DNA of 64,000 nucleotides from Bradyrhizobium mercantei. Its GTDB lineage: Bacteria; Pseudomonadota; Alphaproteobacteria; Rhizobiales; Xanthobacteraceae. Both the position numbers and the translations under genes were made by a program. The notes under the pieces were generated by a model. It was not told the DNA's origin, did no database searches, and saw nothing but the letters and a program-made list of their open reading frames with translations. Of this stretch, positions 7,479 through 16,255 are shown in pieces. The stretch is from assembly GCF_001982635.1 (NCBI RefSeq), contig NZ_MKFI01000004.1, positions 737,609 to 801,608 on the forward strand. The letters are read 5' to 3'. Every line of letters begins with the position of its first letter. Positions within the stretch are counted from its first letter, which is position 1.

Positions 7479-9672
7479 GGTAATATCCTTCGGACCTGAC
7501 GCCATTCCTGGCCTCGATGGTTCTAAGCTCGAGAGGATCGATTTGGTTGAGTACGATTGTCGACACGCGCTCACGGATGAGCTCCGTTACGGCCAAGGCT
7601 TCGAGCACGCTCGTACGCTTGGTCTGACCGCATTCAACAACAAAGACGAACTCGTCGATGAAGCGCTCGATCAGCCTTGCATCAACGACCGACATGATCG
7701 GCGCCACCTCCACTACAATGTAGTCATAGGTTTTCCGTGCAACGGCAAGCAGGTCTTCCATTTCCCGCGAACCCAGGAGTTCAGCAGCGTTTGGAAGCCT
7801 GAGGGAGCACGCATTTGGCAGGACATCCAGCCCCGAATGCGGCCGCTTGCAGACAAACTCGCCTAGGCGGGCGGGATCCTCCAGCGCCTCGAAAAGCCCA
7901 ACCTTCGCATCGGGGGCCAGTGCAGTCGTGAGATTCCGGAGATGAAGGTCGGCATCGATCAACAGCGTGCGCGCTCCGGTGGAAGACAATATGAGCGCGG
8001 CAAGATTGGCGGCAACGACAGTCTTTCCCTCCTTCGAAACCGCTGACACGACGCCGATGACTTTGCCTCCCGTCGATACGGGCGAACGGTCGAGCATCGC
8101 CTTCACATTGCGAAGACCTTCCGAGAAGCGCGAGAACGGGGCAGCAAGGACATGCTCCTCGATCGGCAATTGACCCGCGTAAACAAAGGGCAGTCCGATG
8201 CACCGCGTATCGGTCACCTGCTCGACGGCCTTGGGCGTTCGGAACACGTCCGCCATCCATTCACGACCGAAGGCGCAACCTATGCCGAGAAACAGACCAA
8301 GAAACGTGCTGCCGGCCGCGACGATGAAAGTTTTCTTTGAACTCTTTGTCAGCGGCGGCACTGCTCTTGCGATGATCTGCGCACTCTGGGCCGGAAGCGT
8401 CTCGGCCTGTGCCGCTTCGATCTCCTTGTGCTTTTGCAGGAAGCCACTATACAGGTTGCGCAGCGCCTCGGCAGCACTCTCGAGCTCGCGCAACCGGCTT
8501 CCGGTTTCCGCGGAAAGCTTTGCGGCCGTATCTTCTAGTTCTGTCTGTCGTGCCCTGGCCACCTCGTATTCGCTGGCATAGGAATCGGTTATTCGCCCCT
8601 CGTCGGACTGGATGGCGGCTTCGACGGCATTGAGCTGCGCGCGAAGCTTGACGACAGCTGTGTGCTTGCGGCCGACGCGAGCTTCCATTTCCGCAAGGCG
8701 AGACGAAAGCTCGCGCTTCTGCGTGCGGAGACGTGCAAGCTCGCTGTTGTTGAGCGCGAAATTGATGACTGCGGCTCGCTTGTCATTGAATAGTGCATCC
8801 GTCGACACCGCTGACGGAATTCCGTTTGCCTCGGTCCGCTTGATACGATCGAGGCGTTCCTTTGCTTCGACTGCCGCGAACTTGGCATTCATCAACTGGG
8901 TATTCAGATTTGCCAGGAGCTCAGTATCCTGCGCGCCCGTGCTGCTGAGGTTGTTGGCCGTCTTGAAGTCCTGCAACGCCTTGTCCGCATCGGCCACCTG
9001 CTTCTTCAGCTCGATCAGCCGCTCCTGCAGCCACTGGCTCACCTTCTGCGTTGACTTCAACTTTGCGTCCTGCAAGGACGCCAGATAGCTATCCACGATG
9101 CCGTTGGCGATCTTTGCAGCCTTCTCTGCGCTTTGCGACTCGACCGTCACGTTGATAACGTTCGCAACATCCTCACGTGCAATTGTCACGCGCTTCAGCA
9201 GAGCCTCGAGAGCCGCCCGTTCAGCAGCCGCCGCAGCCGTGCTGGAGGTCCCGTCGGTGGCGCTCGCAAGCGCGGAGCGGCCGGCAAACTCGCTATCGTT
9301 CGCCAGCCCCAGCGAGCGAATAACCGGAAGCAACACTCTGTCGGATGAAAGCACGTAGAGCTGGCTGCCGACCTCCACTTCGTCCATCGTCGGCTGATCT
9401 ACGATCTTGTTGGTCTGCAGGTAGCGATTGAGACTCCGATCGATCAGGATGCGCGCACTGCTCTTGTACGGCGCCTTCATGACCACGACAGCAGCGACGG
9501 CCACCGCCAGTCCCATCAGCAGTCCGACAAGGGGCAACCGCCATTCGCGGCGCAAAACGTCGACGATCTCCCACAAGCCGAATGCGGGGCGGCCTGCCGC
9601 CGGAGCGGCGTAGTCTTCAGCAAGCGGCTGGCCGTATTCCTGAATGACCAATTGATTGCTTCTGGTGTCCAT
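7471..9672 (-). CDS. Wzz/ExoP-type polysaccharide co-polymerase with degenerate tyrosine-kinase domain
   Basis: 733-residue inner-membrane protein that would control chain length and couple polymerisation to export. It has a Wzz domain with a first helix at about 47-65, a long periplasmic coiled coil (about 200-430), PPLTKSS at 439-445, a second helix at about 448-469, and a cytosolic P-loop domain (about 520-720). Walker A is SAVSKEGKT (543-551) and Walker A' is LLIDADL. The Walker B aspartate is replaced by Glu655 (YIVVEVAP), and the tail ends with only two tyrosines (GYYRE) instead of a tyrosine cluster. Autokinase activity is therefore doubtful. It lies 12 bp after wecB in the same operon. 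Confidence 0.93.
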   Translation of the reverse strand: MDTRSNQLVIQEYGQPLAEDYAAPAAGRPAFGLWEIVDVLRREWRLPLVGLLMGLAVAVAAVVVMKAPYKSSARILIDRSLNRYLQTNKIVDQPTMDEVEVGSQLYVLSSDRVLLPVIRSLGLANDSEFAGRSALASATDGTSSTAAAAAERAALEALLKRVTIAREDVANVINVTVESQSAEKAAKIANGIVDSYLASLQDAKLKSTQKVSQWLQERLIELKKQVADADKALQDFKTANNLSSTGAQDTELLANLNTQLMNAKFAAVEAKERLDRIKRTEANGIPSAVSTDALFNDKRAAVINFALNNSELARLRTQKRELSSRLAEMEARVGRKHTAVVKLRAQLNAVEAAIQSDEGRITDSYASEYEVARARQTELEDTAAKLSAETGSRLRELESAAEALRNLYSGFLQKHKEIEAAQAETLPAQSAQIIARAVPPLTKSSKKTFIVAAGSTFLGLFLGIGCAFGREWMADVFRTPKAVEQVTDTRCIGLPFVYAGQLPIEEHVLAAPFSRFSEGLRNVKAMLDRSPVSTGGKVIGVVSAVSKEGKTVVAANLAALILSSTGARTLLIDADLHLRNLTTALAPDAKVGLFEALEDPARLGEFVCKRPHSGLDVLPNACSLRLPNAAELLGSREMEDLLAVARKTYDYIVVEVAPIMSVVDARLIERFIDEFVFVVECGQTKRTSVLEALAVTELIRERVSTIVLNQIDPLELRTIEARNGVRSEGYYRE

Positions 9673-9684
9673 GGCTTCGTTTGA

Positions 9685-10902
9685 TCAGTGCGCCGGTTGA
9701 GAGAGCGGTGGTGTCGGCCGCGAATGCATCTCGGCATTCGACATAAGATTGACGTTCGCCATTTGCTCAGCTGGCTGTTGCGTCCGACCGACATTCAGAA
9801 GATCATGCACGATGAGTTTGCTCGCGCGCCCGTCACCGAACGGATTGGCACCGAGAGACATGGCTTCGTGCTCCTCGGGCACGTCGAGCAGGCGCTCGAC
9901 GCCTGCGACGATGCGAGCTGGATCGGTGGTAACCAGGCGAGCGACGCCGGCGTCAACGGCCTCCATGCGCTCGCTGGTATCTCGCATGACGAGCACAGGC
10001 TTGCGAAGCGCCGGTGCCTCCTCCTGAATTCCACCGGAATCAGTGAGGATGAGATACGAGCGCGTCATGAGATAGACGAACTCGGGATAGTTCAGGGGCT
10101 CGATCAGGAAGACATTTCGCGCATCGCGCAGATGATCGAATACCGGCCCGCGCACGTTGGGATTCAGATGAACGGGATACACGATCTGGATATCGTCCCG
10201 CCGACTGATTGTCTTCAATGCCTCGCAAATTTGCCGAAACCCGGATCCAAAGCTCTCGCGCCGGTGTCCGGTCACGAGGATTAGCCGCTTCGAGGTATCG
10301 AGCCATGAATATTTCATCTCGAGCGACCGGCGCAGCGCGCCCGGTTGAGAGATGTTTGCGGCCATACGAAGCAGTCCGTCGATCACGGTGTTGCCGGTGA
10401 CAATGATAGCGTCCGGCAGATAGCCTTCCTTCAGCAGCGCCGCACGCGCCCGCGACGTCGGTGCATAGTGCCGTGTCGTAACGACCGCAGTGACCCGCCG
10501 ATTGGCCTCCTCCGGCCACGGGCTCATGAGATTGCCAGTTCGCAATCCCGCCTCGACGTGCCCGACTCTGACTGACCGGAAGAAGGCGGCAAGTGCAGCT
10601 GCCGTACTGGTTGCAGTGTCGCCCTGTACAAGAACAACGTCCGGATTGTAGTCGGCGATTATAGGATCGATTCCGGTCATTACCGCGCTGAACACTTCGC
10701 TCAGCGACTGGTTCGGTCGCATGATGTTCAGGTCGTAATCAGCTTTCAGCGAGAAGGCAGACATCACATCATCGAGCATCTGACGATGCTGTCCCGTCAC
10801 GCAGACGCGCGCATCGATTCCCTCTGCTTCGCCCAGCGCCAGCACAAGCGGCGCCATTTTGATCGCCTCTGGACGAGTACCAAACACACTAAGTATACGC
10901 AT
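9685..10902 (-). CDS. wecB: UDP-N-acetylglucosamine 2-epimerase (non-hydrolysing)
   Basis: Interconverts UDP-GlcNAc and UDP-ManNAc in the cytoplasm. The 405-residue product is slightly longer than the usual 370-380, owing to a C-terminal extension after about residue 370. It opens with FGTRPEAIKMAPL and has VTGQHRQMLD, VLVQGDTATS, HVEAGLRTG, LVTGHRRESFG, and LTDSGGIQEEAP with PVLVMRDTSERME, the full set of family motifs. It is first in the minus-strand operon wecB, co-polymerase, GT2, GT26, and provides the likely donor for the GT26 enzyme. The 470-bp region upstream would hold its promoter. Confidence 0.96.
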   Translation of the reverse strand: MRILSVFGTRPEAIKMAPLVLALGEAEGIDARVCVTGQHRQMLDDVMSAFSLKADYDLNIMRPNQSLSEVFSAVMTGIDPIIADYNPDVVLVQGDTATSTAAALAAFFRSVRVGHVEAGLRTGNLMSPWPEEANRRVTAVVTTRHYAPTSRARAALLKEGYLPDAIIVTGNTVIDGLLRMAANISQPGALRRSLEMKYSWLDTSKRLILVTGHRRESFGSGFRQICEALKTISRRDDIQIVYPVHLNPNVRGPVFDHLRDARNVFLIEPLNYPEFVYLMTRSYLILTDSGGIQEEAPALRKPVLVMRDTSERMEAVDAGVARLVTTDPARIVAGVERLLDVPEEHEAMSLGANPFGDGRASKLIVHDLLNVGRTQQPAEQMANVNLMSNAEMHSRPTPPLSQPAH

Positions 10903-11373
10903 AACGCCCGACGCCGCCTGTGTTCAAAAATTTTCTGTGTTGAATGATTTTTGCCGTGTCGAAATGATGCGGCACGCTACCGGATTTTCCCGACGCATTC
11001 ATCGCCCACTTGGACTGCAGGCAGATTTAATGAACTTTATAGCTAATTGTCGGAACTGCTGAGCGCTGGCGCGCGGTTCCAGATTTAACTTTTTCGAGTT
11101 AACGCGCACTCAGTGGTTGTCCTGCTCGCAGTCTTCGTCGGGCAATCCCGTACTGGCATTCGCAACCGCGTAGCCGGAATGGCAAGAGGCGCGCAATGAG
11201 CCCGCTCGCATTAGCCAATTTCACTAAAACTTGGACTCAACGAGATTGAATGGGCGTATGTGGACTATGTTGATTTGGCGCCATTGGACGTGGCGATCCG
11301 CTCCCGGTCGAGGAATTGCGGAGGTTGTGTTGCCGGCACGCCCCGGCATTTAGCAAGTCGGAGGCAACGCCTC
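10903..11373. other. Divergent intergenic region between wecB and a glycosyltransferase gene
   Basis: About 470 bp without a convincing gene. It is locally AT-rich (10920-11090) and contains TTAAC at about 11085 and GTTAAC at about 11098, the type of half-site seen elsewhere in the locus. Promoters for both divergent units are expected here, but no clear -35/-10 pair could be assigned. Confidence 0.5.
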
Positions 11374-12507
11374 GTGGAAGGCAAGGTTCTACTCCTCTCG
11401 CAGCGTCGGATTTCCGACCTTGTCGCATTTTGCCTCAGCTATGAGTTCGAGGACAATCTGGCGGCGATGACGGGTGCCGATCGTTTCGATGTTCAGGATC
11501 GCGCGGCGCTGGAATTCTCGCGGCGAATCTACAAACTGGCACGCTTCACCTCGGGATCGGCCAAGCTGGCAAGTAGGCTGGCGCTGTATCCGCCACGGCT
11601 GCGGCTGCAACGCGATTACGAACTGTTTTTCCCGATCTTCAGCAATGCTTATCAACTCCACGCGCTCGCCGCGATTCCCGACTGGCGCAAACGGTGTCGC
11701 AAAGCCGCATGCTTTATCACTGAAGTCTGGGCGGACGACATCCCGGAGTATCTGGTCGAGCTCCTGTCCGGATTTGATCATATATTCATCGGACTGCATC
11801 ACTGCGTTCCGCGCATCGCGCAAATAGCAGGCCGACCGTGCAGCTATCTGCCGCTGGCGGTCGACGTGGAGCGGTTTGCGCCGAAGCCCGCGCAACTGCG
11901 ATCGATTGCTGTGTGCAACATCGGACGTCGTTCGGATACGACTCACGCCGCGTTGCTGGCCGGCGCCGGGCGAGAGCGCTTCTTCTACTACTACGACACT
12001 GTGGCCGCGAGCGGCTCGAACCGGAAGGAAAGGACGTTCCGGGTCGACAATCCGGAAGAACATCGCATCATGATTGCGAATATCCTGCAGCGCAGCCGCT
12101 ATTTCATTGCCAATCGCAGCCACGTCAACAACCCGGAGTTCACGGCTGGCCGTGACGAGATCTCCGCACGCTATTATGAAGGAGCAGCAGCCGGGGCGGT
12201 GATGATTGGTGAAGCGCCGCGCACCGAAGAGTTTGCGCGGCAGTTCGACTGGCCCGATGCCGTTATTCATGTTCCGTTCGATTCGCCTGACATCTGTCGG
12301 ATCCTCGAAGAGCTCAACGCAGACCCGGCGCGACTGCGCGCGGTTCAGATCGCTAACGTGCAGGAAGCCGCGCTAAGGCATGATTGGCTCTACCGCATAC
12401 AGACGGTCTTCGACGTCCTCGGCATTGCTCACACCGACCAGATGAGCGCACGAGCCGATCGCCTGCGCCAGATCGCCGGATCCTTCGATCTGTCGGCAGC
12501 CGCTTAA
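11374..12507 (+). CDS. CgeB-like / group 1 glycosyltransferase
   Basis: 377 residues if it starts at GTG 11374, preceded by GGAGG about ten bases upstream; an ATG at 11260 gives 415 residues but has no ribosome site. The N-terminal half contains FITEVWADDIPEYLVELLS and FDHIFIGLHHCVPRI. The C-terminal half has SRYFIANRSHVNNP, RYYEGAAAGAVMIGEAP and a late alpha-helical tail, matching the C-terminal donor-binding half of CgeB-type GT-B enzymes, where the E in YYEGAAAG is the conserved glutamate. It is monocistronic, divergent from wecB. The sugar and acceptor are unknown. Confidence 0.78.
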   Translation: MEGKVLLLSQRRISDLVAFCLSYEFEDNLAAMTGADRFDVQDRAALEFSRRIYKLARFTSGSAKLASRLALYPPRLRLQRDYELFFPIFSNAYQLHALAAIPDWRKRCRKAACFITEVWADDIPEYLVELLSGFDHIFIGLHHCVPRIAQIAGRPCSYLPLAVDVERFAPKPAQLRSIAVCNIGRRSDTTHAALLAGAGRERFFYYYDTVAASGSNRKERTFRVDNPEEHRIMIANILQRSRYFIANRSHVNNPEFTAGRDEISARYYEGAAAGAVMIGEAPRTEEFARQFDWPDAVIHVPFDSPDICRILEELNADPARLRAVQIANVQEAALRHDWLYRIQTVFDVLGIAHTDQMSARADRLRQIAGSFDLSAAA

Positions 12508-12557
12508 AATCGTCGCTTCAAGTCAAGCGGCAGTGCGGCATTTCCGGCCGTTTATGG

Positions 12558-12572
12558 TTAACGCCCTGTTAA
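12558..12572 (-). promoter_or_regulatory. CtrA-type box TTAA-N7-TTAA(C)
   Basis: On the minus strand it reads TTAACAGGGCGTTAAC, again a perfect TTAA-N7-TTAAC. It lies in the 108-bp gap between the glycosyltransferase stop and the next plus-strand gene, 44 bp before the ATG at 12616, where it could control that gene. Binding is inferred only. Confidence 0.45.
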
Positions 12573-12615
12573 GCGTCGGCTGCTACATCCCGCAGGGAGG
12601 CGATCTTCATTTCAT

Positions 12616-14196
12616 ATGATCGCTACGGTGTCGCGAACTTTCGCACCTGCGGACAAACGTCAAGCTGCGTATCCAGGCATGAAACGCTCTAGTCAGCTTT
12701 CCTCGGCTCCGGCGGCCATCCTGAATGCGCCGCGATCGCCACGTCAGGCAGACAGGCTTGCTGCACCTTTGCGACGACGTGGCGCCTGGACGCAACTCGT
12801 CGAAGCCCGGCTGCGCGAGCCCGTATCTCCGGAGCAAGATCTCGCCGAGCCGCCGAGCAGCCCGACCGACAACCAACCGGCAGGCCCTGCCGACGCTCCG
12901 AGCTTGCCGGGCGGCGACCCGACGAATGAGGCTCATCCGCTCCTCGTCCCGGAGGATTCCCCCCAGCCGATCGCGTGGCCACAGGATGACGTCAGTCGGC
13001 GCCTGAATGAGGCCGCAGAGAGCATCGGACGCAAGACGATTGTAGACCGGCCCGATGCCGGACCGGATACAGAGTCCGTCGATCCTGCGTTCGAGCCGGG
13101 CGATGTTCAGGCGACGGAATGCGGCAACCACACGCAACCAGCGCCGTCGGACTGGCACGCGGAACCAGAGCCTGCCACGTCTGCGTACGCGCCTGGGACA
13201 GATGAAGGAGAGGGATTCAGTCCGGCTGCGGATCAACGTTCGGACTTGAGCCCGCCGGACTCGATGCCGCCGGAGTCAACTCCTCCCGAAGTGCCGCCGC
13301 AACTGCAACCGCCCATGCACACCAGTGCCGCCGGAGTAGGCTTCGTAGTGCAAGATCCGCGGACCATACTGGTCGAACGGCGGATCGCGGACGAACTTCA
13401 GGATTCGCCGCCGGACCGACACTCCGTCGCCAGCGCATGGAAGGCGCGCAACCCTGTTGGGCTCCTCGCTCCGATAACGGCTCTGTTAGCGGTCGGAGCC
13501 GGACTACTGTTGTGCGGCAATCTCGTATCCTTGTTCAACGCTAGATCCCACGTAGTCACCAATGGGGAGGCGGCGCCCGTTCAGTCGCCGCCGCAAATTA
13601 GACGCAAGCTGAAACCGGCAATTCCCACGTTCGTGCATCGGGCTCCGGTCGAAGCAGCCCCAACCGCACCGCCTACACGTTCGCTGCCGACGACATATGG
13701 AGTTTTTGCATCAAGCAGCGGGCGGATGATCCGGCTCGAACCGATGAATATCCGCCTTCCCGACAGCCGGATCGCCGTGGGATTGATCACCAAGCCACCC
13801 ACCGTTGTGGTGCCGCGGGGCCCGCTTTCGTTTTTCGCATATCAGCGAGAACTGATGACAAGCGCGCCCGACAACGCGCAACTGCGCATCGTCGCCGGCG
13901 TGGCGCGGGCACCGTCGTCACCGGCGAGCGGCAAACTGGCGGTCAATAATACCTGGGCGATCCGGTCCGTTTCCGTCGACCTCACCGTAGCCCCGGTCCC
14001 TGAAAGCCGCGAAATGGTCGAGTTGCAGCCGGAGAACCCCGATCTCGTCCTCTCGCCCGGCCGTTATCTGCTGGTCTTCAAGAACCAGGCCTACGACTTT
14101 GTCGTAGCCGGCGCGGTGACCGACAGGGCTCATTGCCTCGAGAGGGCGGAAACCGAGGACGGCGAAAAGTTCAGCGAGTGCCGCAAGCTGCCGTAA
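12616..14196 (+). CDS. Large hypothetical membrane protein: disordered proline-rich cytoplasmic part, one TM helix, conserved C-terminal domain
   Basis: 526 residues. The first ~275 are low-complexity and rich in Pro, Glu, Asp and Ser (DSMPPESTPPEVPPQLQPP). One transmembrane helix follows at about residues 280-303 (LLAPITALLAVGAGLLLCG). The periplasmic part ends in a defined domain with LSPGRYLLVFKNQAYDFVV, AGAVTDRAHCLERAE and SECRK. I recall this C-terminal block from uncharacterised rhizobial proteins and know no function for it. It sits inside the polysaccharide locus behind a CtrA-type box, so a role in coupling export to the envelope or cell cycle is possible but unproven. The start is the first ATG; the second one (Met22) is an alternative. 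Confidence 0.75.
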   Translation: MIATVSRTFAPADKRQAAYPGMKRSSQLSSAPAAILNAPRSPRQADRLAAPLRRRGAWTQLVEARLREPVSPEQDLAEPPSSPTDNQPAGPADAPSLPGGDPTNEAHPLLVPEDSPQPIAWPQDDVSRRLNEAAESIGRKTIVDRPDAGPDTESVDPAFEPGDVQATECGNHTQPAPSDWHAEPEPATSAYAPGTDEGEGFSPAADQRSDLSPPDSMPPESTPPEVPPQLQPPMHTSAAGVGFVVQDPRTILVERRIADELQDSPPDRHSVASAWKARNPVGLLAPITALLAVGAGLLLCGNLVSLFNARSHVVTNGEAAPVQSPPQIRRKLKPAIPTFVHRAPVEAAPTAPPTRSLPTTYGVFASSSGRMIRLEPMNIRLPDSRIAVGLITKPPTVVVPRGPLSFFAYQRELMTSAPDNAQLRIVAGVARAPSSPASGKLAVNNTWAIRSVSVDLTVAPVPESREMVELQPENPDLVLSPGRYLLVFKNQAYDFVVAGAVTDRAHCLERAETEDGEKFSECRKLP

Positions 14197-14214
14197 TGAA
14201 GGAGTGACTCGGCT

Positions 14215-14703
14215 TCACTGCGGCGGCGACGCGATTGCGGTCGGCGGCAGCTTCGTCGCCTTCGCAGTGGCGGCACCGACACCCGGCTGGCCGGTCTTGC
14301 GCCAAAGCAGCAACCCCGCTCCGCCGCCGATCATGCAGATCGCGAGCAGCACGATTTCTCCACGTCCCAATCCACGAGAGATCATCGCGTAGGGCAGCAT
14401 GCCCAGACCGATCCAGAAGAGCTTCTGCCACTGGTAGGAATCGTACCTCTTGCCAAGATTGCGACGCTTGAACCACAGATCCTTCGCTTCGCGCGAAAAC
14501 GGAAGAATGCGCCGGCACACCGCCGGCACAAGGCGAAGCGCGAGCAGCAGGGCAAGAAACATCGTCAACGCGACCACGATGCGATCGTCACCGCCCGACA
14601 GCAGCCGGAAGACAGGCAGAATGCAAAGACCGAGGCCGATCCTCAGGAATGCCCCGGCGGGCCAAGTATCCAAGTTGATCAGGAAGCGCTCAAAGGCCGT
14701 CAT
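14215..14703 (-). CDS. Small hypothetical inner-membrane protein
   Basis: 162 residues with about four hydrophobic segments (AGAFLRIGLGLCILPVF, VALTMFLALLLALRLVP, FWIGLGMLPYAMI, IVLLAICMIGGGAGLLLW) and an amphipathic loop with KDLWFKRRNLGKRYDSYQW. It is the last gene of the minus-strand run from 20112, 15 bp after the flippase gene, so it is probably co-transcribed. Its tail is rich in Ala, Thr and Pro. No family recognised; small multi-pass proteins like this are common at the ends of exopolysaccharide operons. Confidence 0.72.
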   Translation of the reverse strand: MTAFERFLINLDTWPAGAFLRIGLGLCILPVFRLLSGGDDRIVVALTMFLALLLALRLVPAVCRRILPFSREAKDLWFKRRNLGKRYDSYQWQKLFWIGLGMLPYAMISRGLGRGEIVLLAICMIGGGAGLLLWRKTGQPGVGAATAKATKLPPTAIASPPQ

Positions 14704-14718
14704 CGGTATATCCAGTAA

Positions 14719-16242
14719 TCAGGAGTTGACTTGCAGTCGTCGTACGATGCCGAAATCGCGTAGCACGGACCAGGCGAGTTGCAGCGGCCGCGTGATCCTG
14801 AAGACCCCAACCACGACGGTCAGGTAGGCTGTCACACAGATCAAGCTCGAGGCCGGGATTCGCAGCAGCCGTGGCCACTCCTGCAGGAACGCTTCCTGGA
14901 TCGAGAAGGCGACCGCGACAGCGACGAGCGCAGCAATCGTTTGCGGCGCCGTCGCGCGCAGGACGTCCCCGATTGTGATCCCGACCGGCCTGCCGGCATA
15001 GACGAGCGCAGGAACGAACAGCGCAAACATGGTGACGGTATAGGCGATCGTCACTCCGATCACGCCGAACGGCAATCCGGCCGCAAGCGCGATCAATTGG
15101 CAGACCGCACTGAAGATACCCCATCGCATCCATCGATCGGGACGTCCGACAGCAACGTGGACCCAACCAAGAGTTCGCTCGATGCAATCGGCAATGCCCC
15201 GAATTGCAAGGATGCAGAGCAAGGGGCCCGCGGGAGACCATTTCTCTCCGAGCAGCAAGATCACGATGTCATGGGCGCTCACGGCCAGGGCCGCGAAGGC
15301 AGGCCCCGAAAAATAGCAAAGCAGTGACAGCGCGCCTTCCCAGGCGCGCTTCAGCTCGGCCGCACTGTGCTGGAGTTTACTCAGTCCGGAAACCGCGATG
15401 TTATGCAGCGGCTCACTGAGAATCGACAGCAAGTTGTTGTAGATCGTGAAGGCATTCTGGAAATAGCCAAGCTGCCCTGCACCGAGGAAATAGCCCATCG
15501 CGATCCTGTCCGCCGAGCGGGCGAAATAATCCGTCATGGTGAAGCCGGTAACTCCGAGCCCGAACCGCAACAGTTCCTTGACCATCGGCGTGAGCCTGGG
15601 CCTACCCGGTATCCATCGACAGGCGGTCCATGCTCCCGCGACGGTCAACGCCGACGTTATGATCGGCTTGGCGATCAGCGCCCAGTAGCCCCAACCCGAA
15701 AGCGCCAGTCCGACGCTTGCAGCACTTCCGATGATGTTTGCCGATATGTCGATCATCGCAATGCGGCGAAACTGCATTGCCCGACGCATCAGCGCATAGT
15801 GCTGCGTCGACAAAGCCATCATCAGGAAGGTCACCGACAATGCCAACGCCATGCCCGCCAGCGATGGCTCGCCGAAGGCACGCGCGATCCATCGACCGGA
15901 CGCAGCCAGCGCGACAGCCAGCACGACGCCGATCAGGACATTCAACCAGAACAACGTGCTGACCTCGGCGCGCGAGATGCTGCTCCGCTGGGCGGATGCC
16001 TCGCTCATCCCGAGATCGACGAAAAGGGGCGCGAAGCCGATCAGGGCCAGCATCATGGCCACCAACCCGAAATCATGCGGTCCGAGCAGTCGCGCCAGTA
16101 CGATCGTCGAGGCCAATTGAACGAAGATATTCAGTCCGCGCGCAGCAATGAACGCGACGCCGCTGTGCAGCGACCTGCGGCCAAGGCCAGAGTATGGCTT
16201 GTTATCCGCAAAATACTGATCGGTGCGCTGGTTCCGATGCAC
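14719..16242 (-). CDS. Wzx-type lipopolysaccharide/exopolysaccharide flippase (MOP superfamily)
   Basis: Polytopic membrane protein with about 12-14 helices that would flip lipid-linked repeat units to the periplasm. Typical features are GVAFIAARGLNIFVQLAST, VLARLLGPHDFGLVAM and FVDLGMSEASAQR near the N-terminus, and YFARSADRIAMGYFLGAGQLG mid-protein, all characteristic of the polysaccharide-transport branch. The start is uncertain: GTG 16242 lies just after the previous stop and gives 507 residues, TTG 16293 and the frame opening at 16365 are alternatives overlapping the upstream gene. It works with the Wzy-like polymerase (26605-27981). Confidence 0.93.
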   Translation of the reverse strand: MHRNQRTDQYFADNKPYSGLGRRSLHSGVAFIAARGLNIFVQLASTIVLARLLGPHDFGLVAMMLALIGFAPLFVDLGMSEASAQRSSISRAEVSTLFWLNVLIGVVLAVALAASGRWIARAFGEPSLAGMALALSVTFLMMALSTQHYALMRRAMQFRRIAMIDISANIIGSAASVGLALSGWGYWALIAKPIITSALTVAGAWTACRWIPGRPRLTPMVKELLRFGLGVTGFTMTDYFARSADRIAMGYFLGAGQLGYFQNAFTIYNNLLSILSEPLHNIAVSGLSKLQHSAAELKRAWEGALSLLCYFSGPAFAALAVSAHDIVILLLGEKWSPAGPLLCILAIRGIADCIERTLGWVHVAVGRPDRWMRWGIFSAVCQLIALAAGLPFGVIGVTIAYTVTMFALFVPALVYAGRPVGITIGDVLRATAPQTIAALVAVAVAFSIQEAFLQEWPRLLRIPASSLICVTAYLTVVVGVFRITRPLQLAWSVLRDFGIVRRLQVNS

Positions 16243-16255
16243 GCGTCGTTTCCGT

